Assembly (NCBI RefSeq): GCF_026210795.1
Contig: NC_089460.1
Location: 868,001-932,000 of the forward strand
Reading direction: 5' to 3'
Origin: Rhizophagus irregularis
Lineage: Eukaryota > Glomeromycota > Glomeromycetes > Glomerales > Glomeraceae
DNA: 64,000 nucleotides
Shown here: positions 1 through 11,946 of the stretch, in pieces
Position numbering within the stretch: the first letter of the stretch is position 1
Layout: each line of letters starts with the position of its first letter
Notes under the pieces: generated by a model
What the model was told of the DNA's origin: nothing
Seen by the model: only the letters and a program-made list of their open reading frames with translations
Databases searched by the model: none
Position numbers and translations under genes: made by a program

Positions 1-250
1 AGAATTTCTTTTATCTTTAAGATGAACTCCTTTTTCATACTGTTAATAACAGTTTTTTATGTTTTTATAAAGCTTATTTGAGTATTGTTATTATCATTAG
101 TAGCCATAGTTTAATAAAAATAAAAAATTTTCTTTTGTAAAAAAGGATCAGCAATCAGAATTCTTTTATTATATTTCTATTAATATCAATTATAGAGATA
201 AAATTTTATTACCATTTGTTTAATAAGACAATTTAAATATAATATCAAAA

Positions 251-546
251 TAGGACCCCAAACATCTCTTATAGAACTCACAACTGACTTTTTGCCAAAA
301 AAGACCTAATTTGCTCTTTTTTTATTTTCCATTTTTTGTGATTATCTTGGTATCCAGTGATCTGATTTATGTGATTTTTTTTTATTTTGTAGAGCTTGAT
401 AAGAGCTACAAAACAAAAAAAAGTTTGTACAAATTGGACTATTATATGACGAGATAATCACAAAAAACTGATTTTTTTTTTGTAAAATTTAGGTCAATCT
501 GCAAAAAAATTGCCACTGAGTTGTATATGTAATGTCTGGGATCCTA
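251..546. mobile_element. MITE with TAGGAYCCC termini
   Basis: The left end (TAGGACCCCAAACATCTC) and the reverse complement of the right end (TAGGATCCCAGACATTAC) match over roughly 40 nt with some differences, so these are terminal inverted repeats. The outer TA at each end is compatible with a TA target duplication. The interior is itself partly palindromic (TTTTTTGTGATTATCTTG near 331 against GAGATAATCACAAAAAAC near 450). There is no coding capacity, so this is a non-autonomous element. Confidence 0.7.
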
Positions 547-640
547 TTAAAATTATCAAAATCTAATTATTAATTCAATTTTTAAAATTAAGAATTGTTA
601 AATAATTTTAAATTATATTTTCATTTATATTAATTATAAG

Positions 641-1000
641 TTAAATAATAATAATTTTATATTTTTAAAAATAATAGATAATGAAATATTGAATAAAATA
701 TTACAATTTAGCATTTTTTATTTATATTTAGTATTATTTTATATTTAGCAAATACAGTCATTCTTCCATTTAATCACCCCCTATATAATCACAACTCTTT
801 TATAAGCACATTTACATTAATCCTAAGTTACTAATAAACTTATTAAGAAAACCTTTCTTTTAATCACATTATATATAATTTTTATAGTCACACCATTTTT
901 TTATGGTCCCAAAGGGTATGATTATATAGGAGGATGACAGTATTTCACCATCTATCACTTTTAAAAATATAAAATTATTATTATTTAACTTATTTTAATG
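641..1000. repeat. Inverted-repeat arms interrupted by a MITE
   Basis: The stretch at about 641-690 (AAGTTAAATAATAATAATTT onward) reappears in inverted orientation at about 948-997. The 753-942 MITE lies between the arms, so an older palindromic element appears to have been split by a later insertion. A related, diverged direct copy of the right arm and following sequence (about 951-1060) is at about 4511-4615. Confidence 0.55.
753..942. mobile_element. Short TA-flanked MITE (TACWGTCAT termini)
   Basis: The left end TACAGTCATTCTTCC and the reverse complement of the right end TACTGTCATCCTCC form terminal inverted repeats, followed inward by related ATATAATCAYAAC blocks. TA flanks both ends (753-754, 941-942), as expected for Tc1/mariner-type insertion. 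It is about 190 bp with no coding capacity. The termini resemble those of the 1272-2236 and 31685-32256 elements (TACAGT), suggesting related transposases mobilised them. Confidence 0.7.
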
Positions 1001-1271
1001 AAATAATTTAATAGATTATATTTTATTTTTTTTATAATCATTGGATTATTAAATTTATAATATCAAATAATATAAATTAAATAAAAAATATTAAATAGTG
1101 ATATTTTACTTAAGGTTTATTTTTTATCACACTTATAATATATCGCACTTTGGATATTTTGAATAAAATTATATAATGCAGGTAAAATTAAAATATGTTA
1201 AAATATATAACATTTAACTAAAATGTAAAAAATAGATTTTTTATAACTGAAAAAATTTTAAGTTTTTAGAA

Positions 1272-2236
1272 TACAGTCAACTCCCTCTATAGTCACTCCC
1301 GTTATAGTCACATTCTACTATATAGTCACACCAGTTGAATATTCAAAACACTTTATTATTAAAATTTATCCTATATAGTCACAATCTATCTATAGTCACT
1401 ATCACACCTATCCTCAAAAATCTTATATTAAAAAGAACCGTTTATAATCACAGTTATATAAAAAATATATTAAATAACTTGGCATCTAATAATAGTACAA
1501 AGATGTATCATAGCTTGTTAGAATCATCTCACTGAGACGAATCGAATGGTGGTAGTTTTATCCTTTTCCGATTACTGGCTGACGAGTTATTCAACAAAAT
1601 GTTGAACATCGGCATTATAATATTTCTTGATTTACGTTTACTGCGCCATTTAACATTTTGCTAGATTTCTCAGTACCTAGTGATTGTAAAAAGACGATTT
1701 ATAGCTCGTTGGAATCGACTCATCGAGACGAATCGAATGGTGATAAGCTCATCTCTCTGTGATCAATATTGACGGAGTTATTACTTAAAACCCATTTAAT
1801 ATTTTTTAATTTCGGAAATTGATCTAGTGATTGGATTTCGATGTATCTTATACCATTAGAACCGTCTCATCAAGACGAATCGAATGGCGGTAAGATCATC
1901 TCTCTACGATTAATATTGGCAGAGTTATTACACAAAAACCATTAATATTTTTTTAATTTCGGAAATTAATCTAGTGATTGGATTTCGACGTATTTTATAC
2001 CATTAGAACCGTCTCATCAAGACGAATCGAATGGCGGTAAGATCATCTCTCTACGATTAATATTGGCGAAGTTATGTTACAATAAAGTTTTAAGTATAAT
2101 TCTAGTTAAAATTATGTTAATTTTTGGCAGGAATTATGATATACAAATATAAGAAATTTTTTATATAGTCACATCTCTTTATAATCACCAAATATGGACT
2201 GTCCCAAATATGTGACTATAAAGAGAGTTGACTGTA
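1272..2236. mobile_element. Tc1/mariner-type MITE with internal hairpin repeats
   Basis: The left terminus TACAGTCAACTCCCTCTATA and the reverse complement of the right terminus TACAGTCAACTCTCTTTATA match with two differences. TA lies at both outer ends (1272-1273, 2235-2236). Subterminal TATAGTCAC words are repeated inside both ends (1283-1400, 2163-2222). The interior holds four copies of a hairpin motif and no transposase, so it is non-autonomous. The class is inferred from the TA duplication and CAGT start; no protein supports it. Confidence 0.8.
1509..2085. repeat. Four-copy internal repeat carrying a hairpin motif
   Basis: Diverged copies of one unit occur around 1521-1549, 1711-1740, 1853-1887 and 1999-2034. 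The last two are nearly identical, with a 146-nt period. Each contains the word GACGAATCGAATGG preceded by an imperfect reverse complement (CCATTAGAAYCGTC), so each can form a short stem-loop. It is usually followed by ATCATCTCTCT and ATTAATATTGGC. Single copies of the motif recur in two other MITEs of this window. Confidence 0.8.
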
Positions 2237-2370
2237 CATAAAAAATGAAAAGAAGAGGAAGTGTCAAAAAAATGTGATATATCATAAATGCAATAAATTA
2301 TAAAATCCTTTATTTAATATTTTATTATTTAGAAATTTGCTATTTATCACTGGTAGACACTAATTAATCA

Positions 2371-2443
2371 CCTAAACCTAACCCTAACCCTAATCCTAAC
2401 TCAAACTCTAACACTAACTCTAACGCTAAGCATAACGCTAACG
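2371..2443. repeat. Degenerate interstitial telomere-like tract
   Basis: About a dozen hexamers of the CCTAAC/CCCTAA type lie in a row. They are near-perfect at the left (CCTAACCCTAACCCTAAT) and drift to CTAACG/CTAAGC on the right. The array matches the C-strand of a TTAGGG telomere. It could be an internal relic of telomere healing, or a chance or transposon-borne minisatellite. Confidence 0.6.
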
Positions 2444-2610
2444 CCCATCTTGTCACATCTGGCTACAACACTGTGGGTAAATGCATTAGTATCGTATGAT
2501 TTTTTAATTTTAGCTAAAATTATAAAAATTGCCTTTTTTAAATATTGTACAACTTATTCCTATTTTTATAAGAAATAAAATTACCTTTTTTAGATTATGT
2601 AATATTATAT

Positions 2611-3815
2611 AATGGTGTAGTTAGCTGAAAAATTCAGCCAAAGACGCAGTAAATTTTCGGTTAATAACACCTAACCGAAAAAAATTTATGTTAATTTTGA
2701 ATATTTTATTGGTTGGTTTAACATCTAACTATTTTCGGCTGAATGATATTTTTGGCTAAATACACTTTTTTAAATAATAGTATAGTAATTAGCCAAAATA
2801 TCCAAATAGCAGTCAATATAAAATAATGATAAAATTTTATTTATTATAGAAAACAAGAAGTACATATATATTAAATATTACTATATATACTTATTTTTGA
2901 ATAGTACATTATTTTTAATTAAATAAAACTACAAAATATTTGTTATTTTCAACTCATTTATTTCTGTCCAATCATACTTTAATATTAGATTTTTAGTAAT
3001 TTAATTGTAAAAAAGAAATTTTTTTAATATTTAATTGTTCTTTAAATTAATGAATAGTTTATTTAACTATTAAAACTATAATAATAATTGAACTTTATAA
3101 TACAATTATACAAATAAAATAAAAAAAGAAATCTTTTTTAAAGGATTTGAATTATATTTGAAAATATATATACTGTATTTTTATTTTTATTTTTTATTAT
3201 ATAATGGCAAAAATATTTTTGTTTTAATTTAAAGTCTTATACTGTTCAACTATCTTTGACAAATTTCAAGTTTTTTGCATTATTTTTATTTTTAATATAC
3301 TAATTTTTAGCTAAGATCTAACTCAAAAAATAAAAAGCATTTAAAAAAATATTTTAATAAATACTTAGAGACTGACAAGAAGTTATATATTCAATATTTA
3401 GTTTAAAGATTATTTTGTATATTACATTTTACCTGAAATTTTTAACTTTAACCAATTTTAGGCCAGAATTAAGAAAATTTTGGCCAGAATTATGGATTCA
3501 AAAATCATAATTTAGACAATTAAACAAGTTTAAATTGATTTTAAACTTTACAAATGTATTATATATTAGAAAAGATGTTATTGATTATAATAAAGTGAAT
3601 TAGGAGGTTACATAAGCAATGACTACTATTTGGATATTTTAGCTAATTATACTATTATTTAAAAAAAATGTATTTAGCCAAAAATATTTAGCCAAAAATA
3701 ATAGTAGATATTGAACCAATAAAATATTCAAAATCAACATAAATTTTTTTGGCTGAATGTTATTAGCCAAAAATTTACTATGCCTTTAGCTGAATTTTTC
3801 GGCTAACTACACTAT
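2611..3815. mobile_element. Non-autonomous element with about 200-bp inverted repeats
   Basis: Positions about 2611-2815 recur in inverted orientation at about 3620-3815. The left outer end reads GTGTAGTTAGCTGAAAAATT; the right end, reverse complemented, reads GTGTAGTTAGCCGAAAAATT. The arms contain many AGCCAAAA/TTTTGGCT words. The central 800 bp is AT-rich without an open frame. I could not settle the target duplication or superfamily. Confidence 0.75.
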
Positions 3816-3958
3816 TATTAATATTATTCAAGTTTCCAAAAAAAAAATATTTTAACTGGAATTATAAAATTTAGCTGGAATTATGTTATATAATAAATAA
3901 AGGTGATAAATAGGATTTTTCATACTAAAAACATTTCAAGTTTCTAGAATATATAGTA

Positions 3959-4401
3959 GTGCTTTCGAAACGAGTTGATGCGATTTCACAAAGTTGGTCG
4001 AGTCGAGTCAAGTCAAGTTGAAAATTACAATCAAATTGAATCTATTCGAGTCGAGTTAATAATTTAATAAAATCAGAGTCGAGTTAAGCCAAATTAAACA
4101 TAATTCCGGCCAAATTTATGGAATTTCCTTTTTTGGAAATTATATTACACAAAATCCAAGACAAAAATTTTTTGAAAATTACAAAAATGGAATTTTGTGG
4201 AATGGCTATCACCAAAAAAAGGAAATGATCAGCATAGCTGAAAAAAATCACGTAATTTAATTTGACTCAACTTGATTCAGTTTGACGAATTAACTCAACT
4301 CGAATTGAGTCAAGTTTATATTTTTATAATTTTAACTCAACTCGAGTCGAATTGAGTTTACATATAATAACTCGACTCGATTTGAGCATTTTGAAATGCT
4401 T
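3959..4401. mobile_element. MITE with 11-bp target duplication (GAGTCGAG-word type)
   Basis: An exact 11-bp direct repeat, AATATATAGTA, flanks the element (3948-3958 and 4402-4412). Termini are GTGCTTTCGAAACG and, reverse complemented, AAGCATTTCAAAATGC. Both subterminal zones are built from words such as GAGTCGAGT, GAGTCAAGT and AACTCGACT in inverted arrangement, so the whole can fold into a large hairpin. No coding capacity. Termini and duplication length match the elements at 13889-14887 and 30333-30723, although the interior words differ. Confidence 0.75.
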
Positions 4402-4412
4402 AATATATAGTA

Positions 4413-7400
4413 AAAATGGAAACAAGAAAAATATAATGTAAAGTGACAAATTATATATTATTAAAAATTACATAATACTAGTGCTGATAATTTATAGTAA
4501 TTTTATATTATTTATTACTTTTAAAAATACAAAATTACTACTATTTAAATAAAATAATTTTAATAAGCTATATTTTATTTTTTTACAATCACTAAATTAT
4601 TTGATTATGTTTAATTATATTTAAAAAATTTATTAAAAATAAATAAAGAGAAATTAAGAATTTTGCAAATAACTATAATAAATGAATTGTAAAATTAAAA
4701 AGTTTAGTAGAAATTTATATTAAAAATTAATAAAATTGCTATAAATTATCATGATAATAGGAATCTGAACTATACATAAAAAAGTAGAATAAGAATTTGC
4801 ATAGAATTGACCAAAATAATCATGTAAATCTTTTTTTTATAGATAATTCTGGCAGGAATTTATTTTTTGACTGGCATTATCATAATTTTAGCTTTAAAAA
4901 AATACGTAAAGCTAACAGTAATTTTTTTTGGCAGTACCTTACCTCTTTTATTTTATTTTATGTGAAGTTGGCAGTACCTTACTTTTATATAAGGTTTTGC
5001 AATAATCATTATCAGTATCACCTGTCATGTGATTTTTTAAATTTTTGATCAGAGTTAAGTAATTTACATAGAAATTTTCTTTTTAGAAATTTTGTATAAT
5101 GAATTTTTCCATTTTTAACAAAAAATAAAATTGCTTTTTTCAAATTATATAATATTACTCATATTTCTAAAAAGGAAATTTATATATCAATTTCTTAACT
5201 GTTAATTCTAGCTAAAATTTAAAAAATTATGTGATATTGGTAATGATCACTACTGGTAATAAATAGCAAATTCCAAAAATTAATACATAAAATTTTTTTT
5301 AAAAAAACAATTATATATCATATATTATTTATAATATTTTACTTATTATAAAATTTTTAATTTCATTTTATATTTAAAATTATATTTGAAAATTATAGTA
5401 TGTTGTATAAAAAATATATTACAAAATAAATTTGATAATATTTATTTTAAAAAATCTACATAAATTAAATATTTGTATATTGTAAATTTTTAAGTATAAC
5501 TGAATTTTTATTATTAAGTAATTAGATAATAAAAGAAGTTAAAAAATATGAAAAAAATATATATAAAAGTATTAATAAAAAGTATTGAATAATTGCTTAA
5601 AATATGTAAAATTTATTGATTTTAAAAGTATAATAAAAAAAAATTAAGAATTCAAATATATCAAAAATAACAATTAAATAAAATTAGTCTATTATATATG
5701 TAATACAATTAATTATATATAAAAAAAATGTTTAAATAATACTTAAAAAAAATTTAAAACTGTATTTATGTAGCATCCTTTTTTTATTTTTTTTAATAAT
5801 AAATTTAATATGCATTTTACAAATAAAATTTTTATATGCAAAATTTAATTTGAAAAACTTTTACTTAATATACTTAATACAGTTTCATAGACAAAATTTT
5901 AAATTATAAGCAATTTCTTAAAATTTTTAAAAAAATTTTTGTCTTAGTTATACGACTAATCTGTTGTTACAATTAGATTTATCCTAAAATTAAAATATAT
6001 TTATATTTTATATACTTATAATATAGTAATTTAAATGAAAATTTAATAAAGCATTAAATAAAAGTAAAAAATTTTTATAAAATTTTATGATAAATGCTAT
6101 ATATTACAAATACTTTATTAATTTTCAAAAATGAAACTAGATTTTACTAAAATTGATTAATAATTAAAAAAAATTTGCACTAAAATTAAATATAAATTTT
6201 TTGCAATTAATTTATATATTAGTGTATTACAAATTAAATATTTAGCCAGTGAAACCTCTTTTTCTTTTCTCTTATTTTTTATTATAAAAATAATATTTCA
6301 TCTATTTTAAAATATATTTATTTAAAAAAATTACTTAAATATTTGGTTAAAACATTATTACATTAACTTAGTCTCTACTATTTATCTTTATTGGATTTAG
6401 CAGTACTTATTTATATTTTTAAATGACTTTAGTTATAAGATTAAAGATTTCAAACTAAAAAAAAAGAAATTTTCATTTTCTTAATAATAAGATATTATCT
6501 CTAATGATAATTTAGTAAAGTTTTTCTCTTTATTTAAGTTTTTACTTCTTCAAGTTGGTTTTTCTAAGATTTATAACTTTTTCCTATATTTTTGGTAAAT
6601 TTTTTTTGTTTTTTTTTTTATCTTTTGCTTTTTAAAGTTTTTCTAAGATATTTCAAAATTAATGGATATCAGATGTTTAATAATTATTTCTTTTTAAAAG
6701 AATTAAAATAATTTAAAGAAGATGCAGATTTTAATGATCAGTTTTTGGTTAAAATAATATGTAATTGGACTATAATAGACTTTTTATTGCAATTTAATTT
6801 AAATTGAAAGAATTATTTAAAATGAAATAGATGTCCTTTCAAAAATTGCATAATACCAAAAATTTTCCTTATTTGCTTTTAAGTAGTTTATTAACTTTGG
6901 TAATGTAATCACTTAAAGAATTTATTTTTATTAACTAGTGTAAAGTAATGTTGCTACCTGAAACTCATTTAATGATAAATTCAAAAATCCAAAACTCAAA
7001 AACTTTATTTTTAATGAAAAAATTGTTAAGTCTAAAACTTTTTTAAATTATAATTAGTTTCAAAAAAGCATAAAAACAGTTTAGACAATTGATTTTTTAT
7101 AAAAAATAAATTTAAATTTAAATATAAAATATAAATTTAATATATAAAATATTTGATTTATAATTGATTTTTTACTAATAATTTATTATTTTTTAATAAA
7201 GATTTTTTTGTTTTAAATTTAAATTTATAACTAATTAAATAATCCAATAAAATTAATTAGATATATAAAATTATATTAAAATTTTAATGTTAAATTTAAA
7301 ATTATTATATATTATTTGAATTTTATTAGAACATAAAATTAATTGAATTTCTGTTGAAAAACTAAATTATTATAAGGGATTTGTAAATTATAAGTTTATA

Positions 7401-8542
7401 ATCAAATAATATATTAATTATTGCTTATTATAAATATAAAGTTCTTATTAATAAAATCCTAAATATTTAATATATAACTTATAACTAATTTATATTACTT
7501 TTTGTTTTTTTAGTTTTTTGCAATTATCTTAAAATTTAATGGTTAGATTTAAATAAACTTTTTTGTTTTATAGATGGAATTATTAACTATATTTTAAAAA
7601 AAAATCAGCTGCTTTGGATTATTAGATGATGAAATAATTGCAAAAAGTTGATTTTTAAATTTTTAAATTTAGTTGAATTTGCTTTTTCTTTATTGGTAAA
7701 GACAAATTATAAGTTTGTTTGGAATTATTTATTAAGATTACAAAAAAGATATCTGCTATTGCTAATAAAATCCAAAGAATTTTTGTTATTTTTGCATTTT
7801 TACATATAATTTAGTTTAATTATACCTGATATGAATAACAAACTTCTAAGAAGTGAAATTATCATTTTATAAAACATTTTACTACACTTGAAAAATATTT
7901 TTTATATAATATAAATTTTGTGAAAATGATTTCACCATTAAAATTATTTATTAAAATACAAGTAGTAAATCTAGTTGACTTTCTTTGATTCAAAAATTTC
8001 AAATAACTGTCAAAATTACTATCTAATATATATTCATCTATATTATCAGTAACAGTTGAAATGATGGGCCGATTGAAAAAGCATTCATATCTAATAATTA
8101 TATGAATATTATTCACTATTTAAATCAAAATTACTATTTTCAAGCAATTTTCAAATTGATAAATTTAAAGCAATAATATTGTGAAATACTTTCAAAATGC
8201 AATATTTTAATATAAATCACTCTGTTCTATAATAAACAATGTATTTAAATTGTAGTTTAAACTAGATCAGTGGTTAAACAAAATACCTGATCCATTATTA
8301 TAGAGATAAGAAAATTTTAAAATAATAATAATGCAAAAATGCTTCGTGGAATATAAAACACGGACAACATTTTTTGAATAGGGCTATAAAAGGTCAAAGC
8401 GGCCAAAACTTAACTTTAAATGCGTAAATTAGTTAGTTATGCGAGATATGGGATGATTGGCGTCATCAATGGCTAAGCCACATTTTGAGCGGTGAATGAT
8501 AAATAGCCCCCTTTTTTAAAGATCTTAGATCAATTCGCAAAA
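4413..8542. other. AT-rich gene-free stretch
   Basis: No open frame here has recognisable protein character. The region is dominated by A/T runs. A weak inverted repeat is visible at about 7515-7655 (GCAATTATCTT against GATGAAATAATTGC), resembling the centre of the 251-546 MITE and possibly a decayed relative. The last 200 bp before 8543 are visibly richer in G/C and include the upstream region of the next gene. Confidence 0.5.
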
Positions 8543-9302
8543 ATGTCCACTGATAAACCTAAAGGTATTCTTAAGAAACCATCTATAAATTTTCAAACGA
8601 AAACACCAAAGTAAGCGCTTTTTGACTAAAATGTAGTAGCCGAAGTATCGTAAATTATAACGGTTGTTTCACTATAGATTAAAATGGGACGAGGATAATA
8701 TTCAATTAACCGAAGCGCAGAAGAATTCTACAATGAAAGTTACAGAGCCTAAAACGCCTTACATTCATTACAACCAAGAAACAGATGAGATTATGACTGA
8801 TCTTGAAAGTAAGTTGTTAATAGATACTTAATTTTTTTTTTCTAAATTGCTCATAATTTGATTATTTGTAGAGATCCCTGGTTTAGCTTTGAGTTCTAAT
8901 AATAGTAACCAAGGCTCTAGTAGTGTTTCCCCTATAGGTTCAGTTTCTCCATCAGCGGCTCATTTTCCTGACTCAATTAAGGACGACTGGGATTCTGAAA
9001 ATTCCGAAGAGGATGAAGAGAGTAAGTCGACTTCGTTTATTTTAAAATTAAATACACCCACGATTTTTCTTAATGACTTTAATTTGCTGTTGTTAGCTAA
9101 AATTAAACGTAAAAAATTTGCTGAACTCAGAGCAAAGCATTATAATATGAAGGAAGCACTTCGATTGGGACATAAATTAGTAGATGAGGATGTAGACGAA
9201 GAAGAAAATGGTAATGCGGCTGCCTTGAATGAAGAGAACGAAATCGATAATAAAGACTACGATAATTCATCGTCAAACAATGGTGTTCCCATGGAAACAT
9301 AG
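8543..9302 (+). CDS. GLC8: Protein phosphatase 1 inhibitor-2 / Glc8 homologue
   Basis: Four exons (8543-8610, 8678-8808, 8872-9021, 9097-9302) join with GT-AG introns of 67, 63 and 75 nt to give 184 residues. Three blocks identify the inhibitor-2 family in the right order. KGILK is at residues 7-11; KTPYIHY is at 48-54, where the Thr before PY corresponds to the GSK-3-type phosphorylation site; and [15 protein letters not shown] is at about 124-138, the PP1-contacting helix with its HYN core. A KWDE block lies at 25-28. Between them is an acidic, Ser-rich linker ([10 protein letters not shown]), and the tail is acidic and Asn-rich, consistent with the mostly disordered nature of the family. 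Known members bind the PP1 catalytic subunit and modulate its activity, positively for Glc8 in yeast. The ATG at 8543 gives the conserved N-terminus immediately. Intact, upstream of the dipeptidase gene on the same strand. Confidence 0.88.
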
Positions 9303-9655
9303 CAAATTTAATTATTTTATTTACTTATTTATAGTCACTCATAATCTTTATAATATTATTTTTAATTTTTTTATTTTCGAACATTACATGTTAATAATTT
9401 ATTATGTAAAATAGTCTTAATCTTTGAGTTTTAATTTAAATATAAAAAACATCTCTCGGAATTTTCATTAGATAGTTAGTTCATTTATTTAAAAAGAAAT
9501 AGAAATAGAAATAATGTTCTGTGTAACGTTTATTGATCTTATCTTGGCGCAGCGTTAAATCTAACTATTTTTAACACTATTTTGGACAGTAAATGGACTT
9601 TTTTTTTTTAATATATATTGTTTCTTTTGGACTCACTTAAATTTAAAACTGCAAA
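9303..9655. promoter_or_regulatory. Short intergenic region between two co-oriented genes
   Basis: These 353 bp must contain the 3' end of the GLC8-like gene and the promoter of the DUG1-like gene. It is AT-rich, with a T tract at about 9600-9609 shortly before the start codon. No clear TATA element or regulator site could be singled out. Confidence 0.4.
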
Positions 9656-11850
9656 ATGGCAAACACGGAAACGTTGGAACGTTTTTTCAGTTACGTTGAC
9701 CAAAACCAGGAACATTATGTTACTAGGTTAAGAGAAGCAGTAGCTATTCCGAGGTACATTAATAATATCTCGGAAATTGGTTATATATAATATTTGTGCG
9801 AGAAGAACCTTATAGTCTAATTTTAGCTCTTATTTTCAAATAAAATTTGGATGATGTTTTAATGTTTAATATAATTAAATATACATAAATAATTTTCTTG
9901 GATGAACTGAACGATAATACTATCAATTTAGTGTGAGTGCTGATGCAGATCATCGTGAAGACGTTTACCGGATGGGCGATTGGCTCATCGGGTTGTTCAA
10001 GCAACTTAATATTAGGTGTGAAAATTTTGCGATTTTATCTTATCTTTATAATATTTGATATCAATTATTTTTTTTTTTTTTACGGATAGCTATGAAGTTG
10101 CTGAACCAGGCACTCATGTGCTAGATGGTAAAACTTTGAAATTGCCACCTATCTTGTTGGGTACTTATGGCAATGATCCTAATAAAAAAACTATCTTGGT
10201 ATATGGACACTATGATGTTCAACCGGTAGGGAATCTTTTTCTTTCTAAATAAAATTATGAAATCGTTTTACGTGATAAATTTGTGATAATTAATATTCTG
10301 CTTCAAGGCTCTAATTGAAGATGGCTGGAGATCAGATCCTTGGAAGCTGACTGAAGATTCTACTGGTCGTTTAGTAGGTCGTGGATCCTCAGATGACAAA
10401 GGTCCAATTATTGGTTGGCTTAATGCAATTGAAGCACATCAAAAAGCTGGAATTGAATTTCCAGTAAACTTAAAGATCTGTTTTGAAGGTAATTAAATTA
10501 ATTAACATCCTTTAAATATACTGTAAAACTTTAAAATTATTTGTTTATTAATTTAAGGAATGGAGGAGAATGGATCCGAAGGATTAGATGATTTAATTCT
10601 ACGAGAGGCTAATAGATATTTTAAAGGCGTAGATGCAGTTTGCATCTCGGATAATTATTGGTTGGGTGTCACAAAACCATGTTTGACTTACGGTTTACGC
10701 GTATGTAGTTAATATAATTTGTGCTGATAGTTGTAATAATGAAAAGGATATCCTACTCATCATTCATATATTCTTTTTTTAAGGGCATTTCTTATTTTAA
10801 AGTCACAGTTTCTGGTCCAGGGCGAGACCTTCATTCTGGAGTCTTTGGTGGTACTGTTTATGAGCCTATGACGGATCTGATTATTTTATTCAGTAAATTA
10901 GTTACTTCGGATGGAAAAATATTGATTCCTGGAATCAATGACGACGTAGCGGAATTAACAGGTAAGAAATCATTATTTTGTTACTTGTTTATTAAAATAT
11001 TAACAGTTTTAATATTTTAGATGAGGAAAAGGAAACTTATAAGTCAATTGAGTTCAAACTACAAGAACTTCAATCTGCTATCGAATCTCAAACTAATCTA
11101 TTCGATAACGAAACTCAAACTTTACAAGCCCGGTAATTACTTCTGCTAATAAACGGAATGATTGTCATTAATTAACTAATCTTCTATTACATTAGTTGGC
11201 GCTATCCGGCACTATCTATACACGGCATTGAAGGAGCATTTTCTGCACCCGGAGCTAAAACTGTATTACCTTGTAAAGTTTCTGGCAAATTCTCAATTCG
11301 TTCAGTTCCAAACATGGACCCTGATAAAGTTACAGCTTGTGTTGAAAAATATTTAAAAGAAGAATTTGCTAAACTGGGCAGTAAGAATAAACTTAATATA
11401 GAAAGTTTACATGGTGCCAAAGCATGGGTTTCAAGTCCAAATCACTGGAATTTTGGTTTGTTTAATATTTATTTTTTAGAAGAAAAACATGAGTGTAAAT
11501 AAAGTATTATTAATATAATGAATGATTTTTCACAGTCGCAGCAGCTAAAGCTGTTGAAAAAGTTTTTAAGTGCAAACCTGATCTGACACGTGAAGGAGGT
11601 TCCATTCCTGTTACTCTTACTTTCCAAGACGCGCTAAATAAGAATGTTCTTTTGCTTCCAATGGGTAGAGGAGACGACGTAAGAATTATTTATATTCTCA
11701 GTTATTGATTAATTATATATTAACCATTTTTTTTTAATTCCATAGGGCGCTCATTCGACAAATGAAAAACTTGATCGATCTAATTATATTCAAGGAATCA
11801 AACTGCTCGGTACTTATTTACATGAAGTAGCTGCTGTTAAATCTACTTAA
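9656..11850 (+). CDS. DUG1: Cys-Gly metallodipeptidase (M20 family, Dug1/CNDP2 type)
   Basis: Ten exons (9656-9753, 9932-10015, 10090-10225, 10308-10488, 10558-10700, 10784-10961, 11021-11132, 11196-11455, 11536-11678, 11746-11850) splice in frame to 479 residues, the usual length for this family. Metal-site motifs of M20 peptidases are all present: GHYDVQP (His 101), [10 protein letters not shown] (Asp 135/136), MEENGSEG (Glu 169/170), ISDNYW (Asp about 197) and GAHSTNEK (His 448). The lid/dimer domain carries [11 protein letters not shown] and the substrate-loop region [17 protein letters not shown]. The yeast enzyme hydrolyses Cys-Gly in glutathione turnover, in the cytosol with Zn or Mn. 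No targeting signal is seen. All nine introns use GT-AG and are 61-178 nt. The start at 9656 gives the expected N-terminus. The gene appears intact and is the longest host gene in the window. Confidence 0.95.
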
Positions 11851-11940
11851 GTCATCGGACCTGTCATTTGCTTAGTTTATTAGTTTTTAAACATAGTCTT
11901 TAAGGCATGCATTATATTGATTATTATTTTAGTTATAATT

Positions 11941-11946
11941 AATAAA
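11941..11946 (+). terminator. Polyadenylation signal of the dipeptidase gene
   Basis: AATAAA lies 90 nt after the stop codon of the DUG1-like gene, within an AT-rich 3' region. It is the first canonical hexamer on this strand after the stop, so it is the likely cleavage signal. Confidence 0.5.

Noticed and set aside
1335-1535. 66-codon plus-strand open frame
   Set aside because: It lies in the subterminal repeats of a MITE and has no protein-like pattern.
4797-5048. 83-codon plus-strand frame rich in Phe, Asn and Tyr
   Set aside because: Composition follows the local A/T bias; GGCAGTACCTTACCT occurs twice nearby as a short repeat, and no motif is present.
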